NCBI RefSeq assembly: GCF_026343295.1
Contig: NZ_JAPELY010000002.1
Location: forward strand, 1,240,001-1,304,000
Reading direction: 5' to 3'
Origin: Streptomyces sp. NBC_00083
Lineage (GTDB): Bacteria > Actinomycetota > Actinomycetes > Streptomycetales > Streptomycetaceae
DNA: 64,000 bases
In this document: positions 45,203 to 54,015 of the stretch, one piece after another
How the letters are laid out: each line of letters starts with the position of its first letter
How positions within the stretch are numbered: position 1 is the first letter of the stretch
Notes under the pieces: model-generated
Databases searched by the model: none
What the model saw: only the letters and a program-made list of their open reading frames with translations
What the model was told of the DNA's origin: nothing
Translations under genes and position numbers: made by a program

Positions 45203-45383
45203 GCACGTGAGTCTGGCACGCGCCACTGACAACCCGTCGGGCCAATACCGCTCCGACGCGACACATGGTCGACAGATTCCGTCGCGTAACCAAAAGGCAA
45301 CAACGGAATCACTTGTTGGCCAGATGTCGCTCTGCCAGGATCGTCACTCAAATCGAGCTGAAGCTACGAAGAACGTGGGCGAC

Positions 45384-46943
45384 ATGGACACCGACACCGG
45401 CCAAGGCACCAGCACCCCCGCACAGGACGGCACCCCCGCACCGGACCGCTTCCCCGCACAGGACCGATTCGCGGCGGGCGCCCAGTACATCGCGGGACGG
45501 CTGCGCCCCGGCACCTCCGGACGGCACCAGGCGGTCGTCGATCCGGCGACGGGGGAGACGGTCTACACGTACGAGCTGGCGGGCCCCGCCGATGTCGACG
45601 CCGCCGTCGCCGCGGCCGGGGCGGCCTTTCCCGGCTGGTCCGGCGCCACCCCGGGTGAGCGCTCCGACGCCCTGCACCGGCTCGCCGAAGTCCTCGCCGG
45701 CCGCGCCGAGGAGTTCGCACAGGCCGAGTCCCTCCAGTGCGGCAAGCCCCTCAGGCTGACCCGCGAGTTCGATGTCCCCGGCACCGTCGACAACGCCGCG
45801 TTCTTCGCCGGCGCGGCCCGCCACCTCCAGGGCACGTCGGCCGGCGAGTACTCCGGCGACCACACCTCCTACGTACGCCGCGAACCCATCGGCGTCGTCG
45901 GATCCATCGCCCCCTGGAACTACCCGCTCCAGATGGCCGCCTGGAAGATCCTCCCGGCGATCGCGGCCGGCAACACCATCGTCCTCAAACCCGCCGAGAT
46001 CACCCCCCTCACCTCGCTCCTGTTCGCCGAGGCCGCGAAGGAGGCCGGGATCCCGGACGGAGTGATCAACATCGTCAGCGGCGCCGGCCGGGACGCGGGC
46101 GAACACCTCGTCGGCCACCCGGACGTCGTCATGACCTCCTTCACCGGATCCACCGGCGTCGGCAAGCGCGTCGCGGAGATCGCCACCCGCACCGTCAAGC
46201 GCGTCCACCTCGAACTCGGCGGCAAAGCCCCCTTCGTCGTGTTCGACGACGCCGACCTGGAGGCCGCCGTGCACGGCGCCGTCGCCGGCTCGCTCATCAA
46301 CTCCGGCCAGGACTGCACCGCCGCCACCCGCGCCTACGTACAACGCCCCCTCTACGACGCCTTCGTCGCACAGGTCGCGGCCCTCATGGAGACCGTCCGC
46401 CTCGGCGACCCGTTCCACGACGGCACCGACCTCGGCCCGCTCATCTCCCACGTCCACCGCGACCGCGTCGCCGCCTTCGTCGAGCGCGCCCGCGGCTACG
46501 CGACGATCGTGACCGGAGGCGAGACCCCCCGGGGCGACGGCGCCTACTACCCGCCCACCCTCATCGCCGACGCCGCCCAGGACAGCGAAGCCGTCCAGGC
46601 CGAGATCTTCGGCCCCGTCCTCGTCGTGCTGCCCTTCGACACCGACGACGACGGCATCGCGCTGGCCAACGACACCCCCTACGGACTCGCCGCCTCCGCC
46701 TGGAGCCGCGACGTGTACCGCACCGGCCGGGCCACCCGTGAGATCAAGGCCGGCTGCGTCTGGATCAACGACCACATCCCGATCATCAGCGAGATGCCGC
46801 ACGGCGGCTACAAGGCGAGCGGGAGCGGAAAGGACATGTCGGCGTATTCCTTCGAGGAGTACACGCAGGTCAAGCACGTGATGTACGACAACACAGCGGT
46901 CGCCAGGAAGGACTGGCACCGCACGATCTTCGGGGACCGATAG
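45384..46943 (+). CDS. Aldehyde dehydrogenase, gamma-aminobutyraldehyde type (second copy)
   Basis: 519 residues from ATG 45384; the first ~40 residues ('DTGQGTSTPAQDGTPAPDRF') are a Pro/Asp-rich extension absent from the paralogue at 38408. 'IAPWNYPLQMAAWKILPAIA', general base Glu in 'LELGGKAPFV', Cys in 'NSGQDCTAATR', C-terminal 'MPHGGYKASGSGKDMSAYS'. First gene of an operon with potD-potA-potB-potC and a FAD oxidoreductase, so very probably a step of polyamine breakdown to GABA. Confidence 0.92.
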   Translation: MDTDTGQGTSTPAQDGTPAPDRFPAQDRFAAGAQYIAGRLRPGTSGRHQAVVDPATGETVYTYELAGPADVDAAVAAAGAAFPGWSGATPGERSDALHRLAEVLAGRAEEFAQAESLQCGKPLRLTREFDVPGTVDNAAFFAGAARHLQGTSAGEYSGDHTSYVRREPIGVVGSIAPWNYPLQMAAWKILPAIAAGNTIVLKPAEITPLTSLLFAEAAKEAGIPDGVINIVSGAGRDAGEHLVGHPDVVMTSFTGSTGVGKRVAEIATRTVKRVHLELGGKAPFVVFDDADLEAAVHGAVAGSLINSGQDCTAATRAYVQRPLYDAFVAQVAALMETVRLGDPFHDGTDLGPLISHVHRDRVAAFVERARGYATIVTGGETPRGDGAYYPPTLIADAAQDSEAVQAEIFGPVLVVLPFDTDDDGIALANDTPYGLAASAWSRDVYRTGRATREIKAGCVWINDHIPIISEMPHGGYKASGSGKDMSAYSFEEYTQVKHVMYDNTAVARKDWHRTIFGDR

Positions 46944-46993
46944 CCGAGGGGCCCGACCAGGCCACCGAACCCACCCGGAAGGGCACATCGCGC

Positions 46994-48283
46994 ATGGAGC
47001 AGTACGAGTTCGACCTCCCCCCAGCTCCCGGCTCCCCCGGAGCGGGGAGGGCCCCCTTCTCCACGGCCCAACTGGCCGCCGTCCGGCGCAGCCTGACCAA
47101 CGGCCGGGGCGCGCTCACCCGCCGCTCCCTGCTGCGCGCGTCCGGCGTCGGCGCCCTCACCGTCGGCGGCCTCGCCACCCTGAGCGCCTGCGGCATCCCC
47201 GCCGCCACCAAGGAGAACGGCACCGGACCGTCCAACGCCGACCACTCGGCCCAGGAGAAGGAGGTCAACTTCTCCAACTGGACGCAGTACATGGACATCA
47301 GCGACGACAAGAAGCACCACCCGACGCTGGACGAGTTCACCCGCCGCACCGGAATCCAGGTCAAGTACACCGAGGACATCAACGACAACGTCGAGTTCTT
47401 CGGCAAGATCAAGCCGCAGCTCGCCGGCGGCCAGGACACCGGCCGCGACCTCATGGTCCTCACCGACTGGCTGGCCGCCCGGCTCATCCGGCTCGGCTGG
47501 GCACAGCAGCTCGACCCTGCGCACCTGCCCCACGCCTACGCCAACCTCGCCCCCCAGTTCCGGTCGCCCGACTGGGACCCCGGCCGCGCCTACTCCTACC
47601 CCTGGACCGGCATCCCCACCGTCATCGCCTACAACGCCAAGGCGACCGGCGGCAAGAAGGTCGACTCGATCACCCAGCTCCTGGACGACCCCAGTCTCAA
47701 GGGCCGGGTCGGCTTCCTGTCCGAGATGCGCGACTCCATCGGCATGACCCTGCTCGACCTCGGCAAGGACCCCGCGACGTTCACCGACGCCGACTTCGAC
47801 GCCGCGATCGGTCGACTCCAGAAGGGCGTCGACACCAAGCAGATCCGCCGCTTCACCGGCAACGACTACACCGGCGACCTCGTCAAGGGCGACCTCGCCG
47901 CGTGCGTCGCCTGGGGCGGCGACGTGACCCAGCTGCGCGCCGACAACCCGGACATCAAGTACGCCATCCCCGCCGCCGGTTACATGACCTCCAGCGACAA
48001 CCTGCTCGTCCCGGCGAAGGCCCGCCACCAGAGCAACGCGGAGAAACTCATCGACTACTACTACGAGCTTCCCGTCGCCGCCAAGCTCGCCGCGTTCATC
48101 AACTACCAGTGCCCGGTCGACGGCGTCCGCGACGACCTCGCCAAGATCGACCCAGCGCTCGCGCAGAACGAACTGATCCTGCCGGACCGGGCGATGAGCG
48201 CGAAGTCCCACTCCTTCCGCTCGCTCAGCGAGGCCGAGGAGACGGCGTACGAGCAGAAGTTCTCGCGGCTCATCGGAGCGTAG
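46994..48283 (+). CDS. potD: Spermidine/putrescine-binding lipoprotein, PotD-like (operon copy)
   Basis: 429 residues from ATG 46994. An unusually long ~40-residue hydrophilic N-terminus precedes a twin-arginine lipoprotein signal, 'TRRSLLRASGVGALTVGG' then lipobox LSAC. Mature part parallels the protein at 40034: 'NFSNWTQYMDISDDKKHHPT', 'INDNVEFFGKIKPQL', 'IRRFTGNDYTGDLVKGDLAA'. Captures polyamines outside the cell for PotABC. Lies 50 bp after the dehydrogenase and 199 bp before potA. Confidence 0.91.
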   Translation: MEQYEFDLPPAPGSPGAGRAPFSTAQLAAVRRSLTNGRGALTRRSLLRASGVGALTVGGLATLSACGIPAATKENGTGPSNADHSAQEKEVNFSNWTQYMDISDDKKHHPTLDEFTRRTGIQVKYTEDINDNVEFFGKIKPQLAGGQDTGRDLMVLTDWLAARLIRLGWAQQLDPAHLPHAYANLAPQFRSPDWDPGRAYSYPWTGIPTVIAYNAKATGGKKVDSITQLLDDPSLKGRVGFLSEMRDSIGMTLLDLGKDPATFTDADFDAAIGRLQKGVDTKQIRRFTGNDYTGDLVKGDLAACVAWGGDVTQLRADNPDIKYAIPAAGYMTSSDNLLVPAKARHQSNAEKLIDYYYELPVAAKLAAFINYQCPVDGVRDDLAKIDPALAQNELILPDRAMSAKSHSFRSLSEAEETAYEQKFSRLIGA

Positions 48284-48334
48284 GCGCTCCGCGGGTGTGC
48301 GTCACCGTCGGGTGCGGGGCCGCTGTGGCCGGTC

Positions 48335-48378
48335 GCTCCCCCAAGTTCTCGGCTCCACTCGAACAGGGGGACCCCCAT
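48335..48378. repeat. Copy of a common streptomycete intergenic repeat
   Basis: 'gctcccccaagttctcggct' through 'cagggggacccccat', in the 199-bp gap between potD and potA. The form cccccaag-ctctcggct-aggggggaccccc recurs in streptomycete genomes (recognised from memory) and can fold, so it may tune expression of the downstream transporter genes relative to potD. Confidence 0.6.
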
Positions 48379-48482
48379 CGCGGCGGAGCCGCACGATGTC
48401 ACCGCCCCGCGCCCCTGAAAGCTCTCGGCTCAGCTCCCTGTGAACTCCACCCCCTTTCCTCTCGACCCCCTGGGACCCACCC

Positions 48483-49634
48483 ATGACCGACAGCACCGCC
48501 GGCGGCGATGTCCGCCTCACCGGGATCAGTAAGACGTACGGTTCCTTCACCGCCGTGCACCCCCTCGAACTGACGGTTCCGCAAGGCTCGTTCTTCGCGC
48601 TGCTCGGCGCGTCCGGCTGCGGCAAGACCACCACCCTGCGCATGATCGCCGGCCTGGAGGAACCCACCACCGGCACGGTCTTCCTCGGCGACAAGGACGT
48701 CACCGACCTGCCGCCCTACAAGCGGCCCGTGAACACCGTCTTCCAGTCGTACGCCCTCTTCCCGCATCTGGACGTCACCGAGAACATCGCCTTCGGGCTG
48801 CGCCGGCGGGGCATCAAATCGGTGAAGAAGCAGGTCGACGACATGCTGGAACTCGTGCAGCTCGGCGACTTCGCCCGGCGCAAGCCGCACCAGCTCTCCG
48901 GCGGACAGCAGCAGCGCGTCGCGGTCGCCCGCGCCCTCATCAACCACCCCCAGGTGCTCCTCCTCGACGAACCGCTCGGCGCCCTCGACCTCAAGCTGCG
49001 CCGCCAGATGCAGCTGGAGCTCAAGCGCATCCAGACCGAGGTCGGCATCACCTTCGTCCACGTCACCCACGACCAGGAGGAGGCCATGACGATGGCCGAC
49101 ACCGTCGCGGTGATGAACGGCGGACGCGTCGAACAGCTCGGCGCGCCGGCAGAGTTGTACGAGAATCCCAACACCACCTTCGTCGCGAACTTCCTCGGCA
49201 CCTCCAACCTCATCGAGGCGGAGATCGTCGAATCCAGCGGCGAGGACCTCGTCGTCAGCGCCGGCGGCGCCAAGCTGCGGCTGCCCGGCGGGCGATGTTC
49301 GGCCCCCGCGAGCAGCGGCGGCAAGCTCCTCGTCGGCGTACGCCCCGAAAAGATCTCGCTCGCCCACCGCGACGACGAGGGCGCCATCGCGGAGGGCCGC
49401 AACCGCGTCGCCGGACGCATCGTCGACTCGTCCTTCATCGGCGTCTCCACCCAGTACCTCGTCGACTCCCCGGCGGGCCGGGGCCTCGCCGTGTACGAGC
49501 AGAACATCGAACGCGACACCCGGCTCGTCCCGGGCGCCGAGGTGGTCCTGCACTGGAACCCGGCGCACACCTTCGGGCTCGACGCGGCCCAGGCGATCGA
49601 CGCGGGCGTGGAGAAGGTCGAGGACGCCGCGTGA
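48483..49634 (+). CDS. potA: Polyamine ABC transporter ATP-binding protein
   Basis: 383 residues from ATG 48483. Walker A 'GASGCGKTT' at 42-50, Q-loop 'TVFQSYALFPHLDV', signature 'LSGGQQQRVAVARAL', Walker B 'LLLDEPLGALD', and a C-terminal TOBE domain ('LLVGVRPEKISLAH'). Drives import through PotB/PotC. GTGA overlap with potB. Confidence 0.94.
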   Translation: MTDSTAGGDVRLTGISKTYGSFTAVHPLELTVPQGSFFALLGASGCGKTTTLRMIAGLEEPTTGTVFLGDKDVTDLPPYKRPVNTVFQSYALFPHLDVTENIAFGLRRRGIKSVKKQVDDMLELVQLGDFARRKPHQLSGGQQQRVAVARALINHPQVLLLDEPLGALDLKLRRQMQLELKRIQTEVGITFVHVTHDQEEAMTMADTVAVMNGGRVEQLGAPAELYENPNTTFVANFLGTSNLIEAEIVESSGEDLVVSAGGAKLRLPGGRCSAPASSGGKLLVGVRPEKISLAHRDDEGAIAEGRNRVAGRIVDSSFIGVSTQYLVDSPAGRGLAVYEQNIERDTRLVPGAEVVLHWNPAHTFGLDAAQAIDAGVEKVEDAA

Positions 49635-50557
49635 CCGCCCTGGCCGAGGCGCCCCCCGCGCCCAGCGACGAGCTCCCCGTGCGCAAGGCGTCCGCGCGCA
49701 AGCGGCTCGTACCGTACTGGCTGCTGCTGCCCGGCATCCTCTGGCTGATCGTGTTCTTCGCGCTGCCGATGGTGTACCAGGCCTCCACCTCCGTACAGAC
49801 CGGCTCCCTGGAGAAGGGCTTCCAGGTCACCTGGCACTTCCAGACGTACTGGGACGCCTTCAAGGAGTACTACCCGCAGTTCGTCCGCTCCCTGCTCTAC
49901 GCGGGAACCGCGACCCTGCTGTGTCTGCTGCTCGGCTACCCGCTCGCCTACCTGATCGCCTTCAAGGCGGGCCGCTGGCGCAACCTGGTCCTCGTCCTGG
50001 TCATCGCGCCGTTCTTCACCAGCTTCCTGATCCGCACCCTGGCGTGGAAGACGATCCTGGCCGACGGCGGGCCCGTCGTGCACGCCCTGTCCACGCTGCA
50101 CGTCCTCGACGTCACCAGCTGGCTCGGATGGACCGACGGCAGCCGCGTCCTCGCCACACCCATGGCCGTCGTGTGCGGACTCACCTACAACTTCCTGCCG
50201 TTCATGATCCTGCCGCTCTACACCTCGCTGGAACGGATCGATTCCCGGCTGCACGAAGCCGCCGGCGACCTGTACGCCACCCCCGCCACCACCTTCCGCA
50301 AGGTGACCTTCCCCCTGTCGATGCCCGGCGTCGTCTCCGGCACCCTGCTCACCTTCATCCCGGCGAGCGGCGACTACGTCAACGCCGAACTGCTCGGCTC
50401 CACCGACCAGAAGATGGTCGGCAACGTGATCCAGTCCCAGTTCCTGCGGGTCCTGGACTACCCGACGGCCGCCGCGCTCTCCTTCATCCTGATGGCGATC
50501 GTGCTGATCATGGTCACCGTCTACATCCGCCGATCCGGGACGGAGGACCTGGTCTGA
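49631..50557 (+). CDS. potB: Polyamine ABC transporter permease (PotB type)
   Basis: 308 residues from GTG 49631, coupled to potA by a GTGA overlap. N-terminal cytosolic ~25 residues, then about six TM segments; EAA loop 'HEAAGDLYATPATTFRKVTFP' (~205-225, in part). 'RIDSRLHEAAGDLYA' is typical of PotB. Forms the channel with PotC. TGATG overlap with potC. Confidence 0.93.
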   Translation: MTALAEAPPAPSDELPVRKASARKRLVPYWLLLPGILWLIVFFALPMVYQASTSVQTGSLEKGFQVTWHFQTYWDAFKEYYPQFVRSLLYAGTATLLCLLLGYPLAYLIAFKAGRWRNLVLVLVIAPFFTSFLIRTLAWKTILADGGPVVHALSTLHVLDVTSWLGWTDGSRVLATPMAVVCGLTYNFLPFMILPLYTSLERIDSRLHEAAGDLYATPATTFRKVTFPLSMPGVVSGTLLTFIPASGDYVNAELLGSTDQKMVGNVIQSQFLRVLDYPTAAALSFILMAIVLIMVTVYIRRSGTEDLV

Positions 50558-51360
50558 TGCCCCTCATCAAGTGGCTGCGCCGCAACCTCGTGGTCATCGC
50601 GGGGCTCGCGACGCTCGCGTACCTGATCCTGCCCAACGTCGTCGTCATGGTGTTCTCGTTCAACAAGCCGAACGGGCGCTTCAACTACTCCTGGACGCGG
50701 TTCTCCACCGACGCCTGGAAGGACCCCTGCGGTGTCGCCGACATGTGCGGCTCGCTCTCGCTCTCGCTCCAGATCGCGCTGTGGGCGACGATCGGCTCGA
50801 CCGTGCTCGGCACGATGATCGCGTTCGCCCTGGTCCGCTACCGGTTCCGGGCGCGCGGCGCGATCAACTCGCTGATCTTCCTGCCGATGGCGATGCCCGA
50901 GGTCGTCATGGCCGCGTCCCTGCTCACGCTCTTCCTCAACATGGGCGCACAGCTGGGCTTCTGGACCATCCTCATCGCCCACATCATGTTCTGCCTCAGC
51001 TTCGTCGTCACCGCCGTCAAGGCCCGCGTGATGTCCATGGACCCCCGGCTCGAAGAAGCCGCGCGCGACCTCTACGCCGGCCCCGTCCAGACGTTCCTGC
51101 GGGTGACGCTGCCGATCGCCTCGCCCGGCATCGCGGCCGGCGCGCTGCTCGCCTTCGCGCTCTCCTTCGACGACTTCATCATCACCAACTTCAACGCGGG
51201 CTCCACCGTGACCTTCCCCATGTTCGTGTGGGGCTCCGCGCAGCGCGGCACGCCCGTGCAGATCAACGTCATCGGAACGGCCATGTTCATCATCGCCGTC
51301 CTGGTGGTCACCGGCGGACAATTCATTGCGAACCGGCGCAAGAACAGCGCGAAAGCGTAA
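50557..51360 (+). CDS. potC: Polyamine ABC transporter permease (PotC type)
   Basis: 267 residues from ATG 50557. TM1 'LVVIAGLATLAYLILPNVVV', then 'VFSFNKPNGRFNYSWTRFST' as in PotC proteins; EAA loop 'EEAARDLYAGPVQTFLRVTLP' (in part); about six TMs; 'FALSFDDFIITNF' in the C-terminal half. Last transporter gene; the FAD oxidoreductase starts 32 bp later. Confidence 0.93.
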   Translation: MPLIKWLRRNLVVIAGLATLAYLILPNVVVMVFSFNKPNGRFNYSWTRFSTDAWKDPCGVADMCGSLSLSLQIALWATIGSTVLGTMIAFALVRYRFRARGAINSLIFLPMAMPEVVMAASLLTLFLNMGAQLGFWTILIAHIMFCLSFVVTAVKARVMSMDPRLEEAARDLYAGPVQTFLRVTLPIASPGIAAGALLAFALSFDDFIITNFNAGSTVTFPMFVWGSAQRGTPVQINVIGTAMFIIAVLVVTGGQFIANRRKNSAKA

Positions 51361-51391
51361 CCGTACGCAGTTCCTGAGGGAGTTGGAAATC

Positions 51392-52813
51392 ATGGCCGTG
51401 ACCCGAGCCATGAAGAGTGCAGCACGGCAGTCCCTGGCGGGCGCGCAGCCCGTCCCCTTCTGGCTGGAGGACCCCGGCCGCCCCGAGCCGCGGCCCGCCC
51501 TCACCGGCGACGAGAAGTGCGACCTGCTCGTCATCGGCGGCGGCTACAGCGGACTGTGGACCGCCCTGATCGCCAAGGAGCGCGAGCCCGGCCGCGACGT
51601 CGTCCTCATCGAGGGCAAGGAGATCGGCTGGGCCGCTTCCGGCCGCAACGGCGGCTTCTGCGCGGCCTCCCTCACCCACGGCCTGGGCAACGGCCTCGCC
51701 CGCTGGCCCGACGAGCTGGCCCGACTCGAAGAGCTGGGCGCGGCCAACCTCGACGCCATCGGAGCCGCCGTCGCCCGCTACGGCATCGACTGCGACTTCG
51801 AGCGCACCGGCGAGATCGACGTCGCCACCGAACCCCACCAGCTCGAAGAGCTGCACGAGATGTACGAGGAGGCGACGAAGCTCGGCTTCGGCGGGCTCGA
51901 ACTCCTCGACGCGGACCAGGTGCGCGCCGAGGTCGACTCACCCACCTTCCTCGGCGGGCTCTGGGACCGCGACGGCGTCGCCATGCTCCACCCGGCCAAG
52001 CTCGCCTGGGGCCTCAAGCGCGCCTGCCTCGATCTCGGCGTACGGATCTACGAGCGAACCCCGGGCCTCTCGCTGGCCCGGGTCGGCACCGGCATGGGCG
52101 TCCGCACTCCGTACGGAAAGGTCCGCGCGGAGCACGTCGCCCTCGGCACCAACGTGTTCCCCTCCCTCGTCAAGCGGCTGCGCCCGTACACGGTCCCGGT
52201 GTACGACTACGCCCTGATGACCGAGCCGCTCACCTCGGACCAGCTCGCCGCCATCGGCTGGCACCGCCGTCAGGGGCTCGGCGACGCGGCGAACCAGTTC
52301 CACTACTTCCGCCTCTCCGCCGACAACCGCATCCTGTGGGGCGGCTACGACGCGATCTACCAGTACGGCAAGAAGGTGCGCACCGAGTACGACGACCGCC
52401 CCGCGACCTACGCCAAGCTCGCCGAGCAGTTCTTCCACTGCTTCCCGCAGCTGGAGGGGGTCCGCTTCAGCCACGCCTGGGGCGGCGCGATCGACACCTG
52501 CTCGCGCTTCTCGGCGTTCTTCGGCACCGCCCACGGCGGCCGGGTGGCGTACGCCGCCGGATACACCGGGCTCGGCGTCGGCGCGACCCGCTTCGGCGCC
52601 GATGTGATGCTCGACCTGCTGTCGGGGGAGTCCACCGCGCGCACCGAGCTGGAGATGGTGCGCACCAAGCCGCTGCCCTTCCCGCCGGAGCCGGTGGCCT
52701 GGGCGGGCATCGGCATCACCAAGTGGTCCCTGGCCAGGGCCGACGAGAACGGCGGGCGGCGCAATCTGTGGCTGAAGGCGATGGACCGGGTGGGACTGGG
52801 CTTCGACAGCTGA
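51392..52813 (+). CDS. FAD-dependent oxidoreductase, gamma-glutamylputrescine oxidase type
   Basis: 473 residues from ATG 51392, with 'gagggagttgg' upstream; ATG 51410 is an alternative. DAO-family FAD-binding motif 'DLLVIGGGYSGLWTALIAKE' at ~44-63, the second contact 'GWAASGRNGGF', and C-terminal 'YAAGYTGLGVGATRFGADVM'. PuuB/OrdL-like enzymes oxidise gamma-glutamylputrescine to the aldehyde with H2O2 release; location behind potABCD supports a polyamine substrate. The aldehyde would be used by the dehydrogenase that starts the operon. Confidence 0.9.
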   Translation: MAVTRAMKSAARQSLAGAQPVPFWLEDPGRPEPRPALTGDEKCDLLVIGGGYSGLWTALIAKEREPGRDVVLIEGKEIGWAASGRNGGFCAASLTHGLGNGLARWPDELARLEELGAANLDAIGAAVARYGIDCDFERTGEIDVATEPHQLEELHEMYEEATKLGFGGLELLDADQVRAEVDSPTFLGGLWDRDGVAMLHPAKLAWGLKRACLDLGVRIYERTPGLSLARVGTGMGVRTPYGKVRAEHVALGTNVFPSLVKRLRPYTVPVYDYALMTEPLTSDQLAAIGWHRRQGLGDAANQFHYFRLSADNRILWGGYDAIYQYGKKVRTEYDDRPATYAKLAEQFFHCFPQLEGVRFSHAWGGAIDTCSRFSAFFGTAHGGRVAYAAGYTGLGVGATRFGADVMLDLLSGESTARTELEMVRTKPLPFPPEPVAWAGIGITKWSLARADENGGRRNLWLKAMDRVGLGFDS

Positions 52814-52827
52814 GCCCGCCCGACGGC

Positions 52828-52853
52828 GCCGAGCTTCCCCGGGGGAGCTCGGC
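52828..52853 (+). terminator. Hairpin after the polyamine operon
   Basis: 13-bp stem with one G-U-type position (52828-52840 / 52841-52853), essentially loop-less on paper, 14 bp past the oxidoreductase stop. Followed within 6 bp by a much longer inverted repeat. Confidence 0.7.
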
Positions 52854-52858
52854 CTCGC

Positions 52859-52923
52859 CGTCATCCGCTCCATGACTGAGCCCCAGGTCACCGGCCTGGG
52901 GCTCAGTCATGGAGCGGATGACG
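52859..52923. repeat. 29-bp perfect inverted repeat
   Basis: Arms 52859-52887 and 52895-52923 are exact reverse complements over 29 bp, with a 7-nt loop (tcaccgg). It is far longer than the other hairpins here and not purely G/C ('catgactgag' in the arm). It lies 69 bp before the XRE regulator start. Could be a terminator, a binding site, or the footprint of a small mobile repeat. Confidence 0.92.
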
Positions 52924-52992
52924 ACATGAGCCTTCGTGGGTGGGTGCAGCGCACCCACGCCCCGGCGTCCGTCCGCGATTAGCGTGGCTGTC

Positions 52993-53865
52993 ATGCAAAG
53001 CGAGAACGAACTCGGTGACTACCTCCGTGCCCGTCGTGCGGCGCTGGCACCGGCGGATGTCGGCCTGCCCGACGACGGGCCTCGGCGGGTGCCGGGGCTG
53101 CGCCGGGACGAAGTGGCACTACTGGCCGGGATGAGCACGGACTACTACATCCGGCTTGAGCAGGGCCGGGAGCGGCGTCCGTCCGAGCAGGTGCTGCGGG
53201 CGATCGCCGGGACGCTGCGGCTGGACGACGCGGCAAGCGCCCACCTCTTCCGGCTGGGCCTGTCCGTCGGCGGGACGGTGGCCGCCACGACGACCGTGGC
53301 TCCCGAGTTGCTGCGGCTGATGGACGGCATGAAGGGTGCACCGGCCTTCGTGGTCGGGGCGGCGCAGGACGTACTGGCGGCCAACGCGATGGCGCGGGAG
53401 CTGTACCGCGGATTCGCCCGCTACGACAACCTGCTGCGGATGATTTTCCTCGACCCCTTCGCGCGGGACTTCTACGCCGACTGGGACCAGGCGGCGCGGA
53501 TCGCGGTGGGCAACCTGCGGGCGTCCTCCTCACAGTTCCCCCGGGACGAGCGGATCCAGCGGGTCGTCGGCGAGCTGAGCGTGCACAGCCCCGCGTTCAC
53601 GGGCCTGTGGGCACGGTACGAGGTGCGTCCCCGGACGCACGAGGACAAGCACTTCCGGCACCCGCAGGTGGGAGAGGTGCGTCTGCACTTCGAGGCGCTC
53701 GCCGTGACCAGCGCCCCCGGGCAGCACCTGTCCGTCTACAGCGCGGCGCCCGGCAGCGCGAGCGCCGACGCACTGGTCCTGCTCGGCCGGCTCTCCGAAC
53801 AGGACGCGGCCTCGGCGGACCGGAACGATTCCGTGGCGGAAGAGGAGAAGCCGGCCACGGCGTGA
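52993..53865 (+). CDS. XRE-family regulator with MmyB-like ligand-binding domain
   Basis: 290 residues from ATG 52993. HTH_3 region ('LGDYLRARRAALAPADVGLP', 'RRDEVALLAGMSTDYYIRLE'), then the MmyB/MLTR PAS-like domain ('PAFVVGAAQDVLAANAMARE', 'FARDFYADWDQAARIAVGNL'). Such regulators usually control a neighbouring oxidoreductase or hydrolase gene. Here the alpha/beta hydrolase follows 150 bp later on the same strand and is the likeliest target. Fatty-acid-like ligands are known for the family. Confidence 0.9.
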   Translation: MQSENELGDYLRARRAALAPADVGLPDDGPRRVPGLRRDEVALLAGMSTDYYIRLEQGRERRPSEQVLRAIAGTLRLDDAASAHLFRLGLSVGGTVAATTTVAPELLRLMDGMKGAPAFVVGAAQDVLAANAMARELYRGFARYDNLLRMIFLDPFARDFYADWDQAARIAVGNLRASSSQFPRDERIQRVVGELSVHSPAFTGLWARYEVRPRTHEDKHFRHPQVGEVRLHFEALAVTSAPGQHLSVYSAAPGSASADALVLLGRLSEQDAASADRNDSVAEEEKPATA

Positions 53866-54015
53866 CATCCGCCCCGGGACGACAGGCTTCGCGCTCCCTC
53901 GCGCTCCCTCGCACCCTGAGCCCGAGCTGACTGTCGTCGGTCCCACCCCTGCCTGCCTCGCCCGTTCCCCCTCCCTGCTCCCACCGAATGTCCGCGCCGA
54001 AGAAAGACGTCTGCC

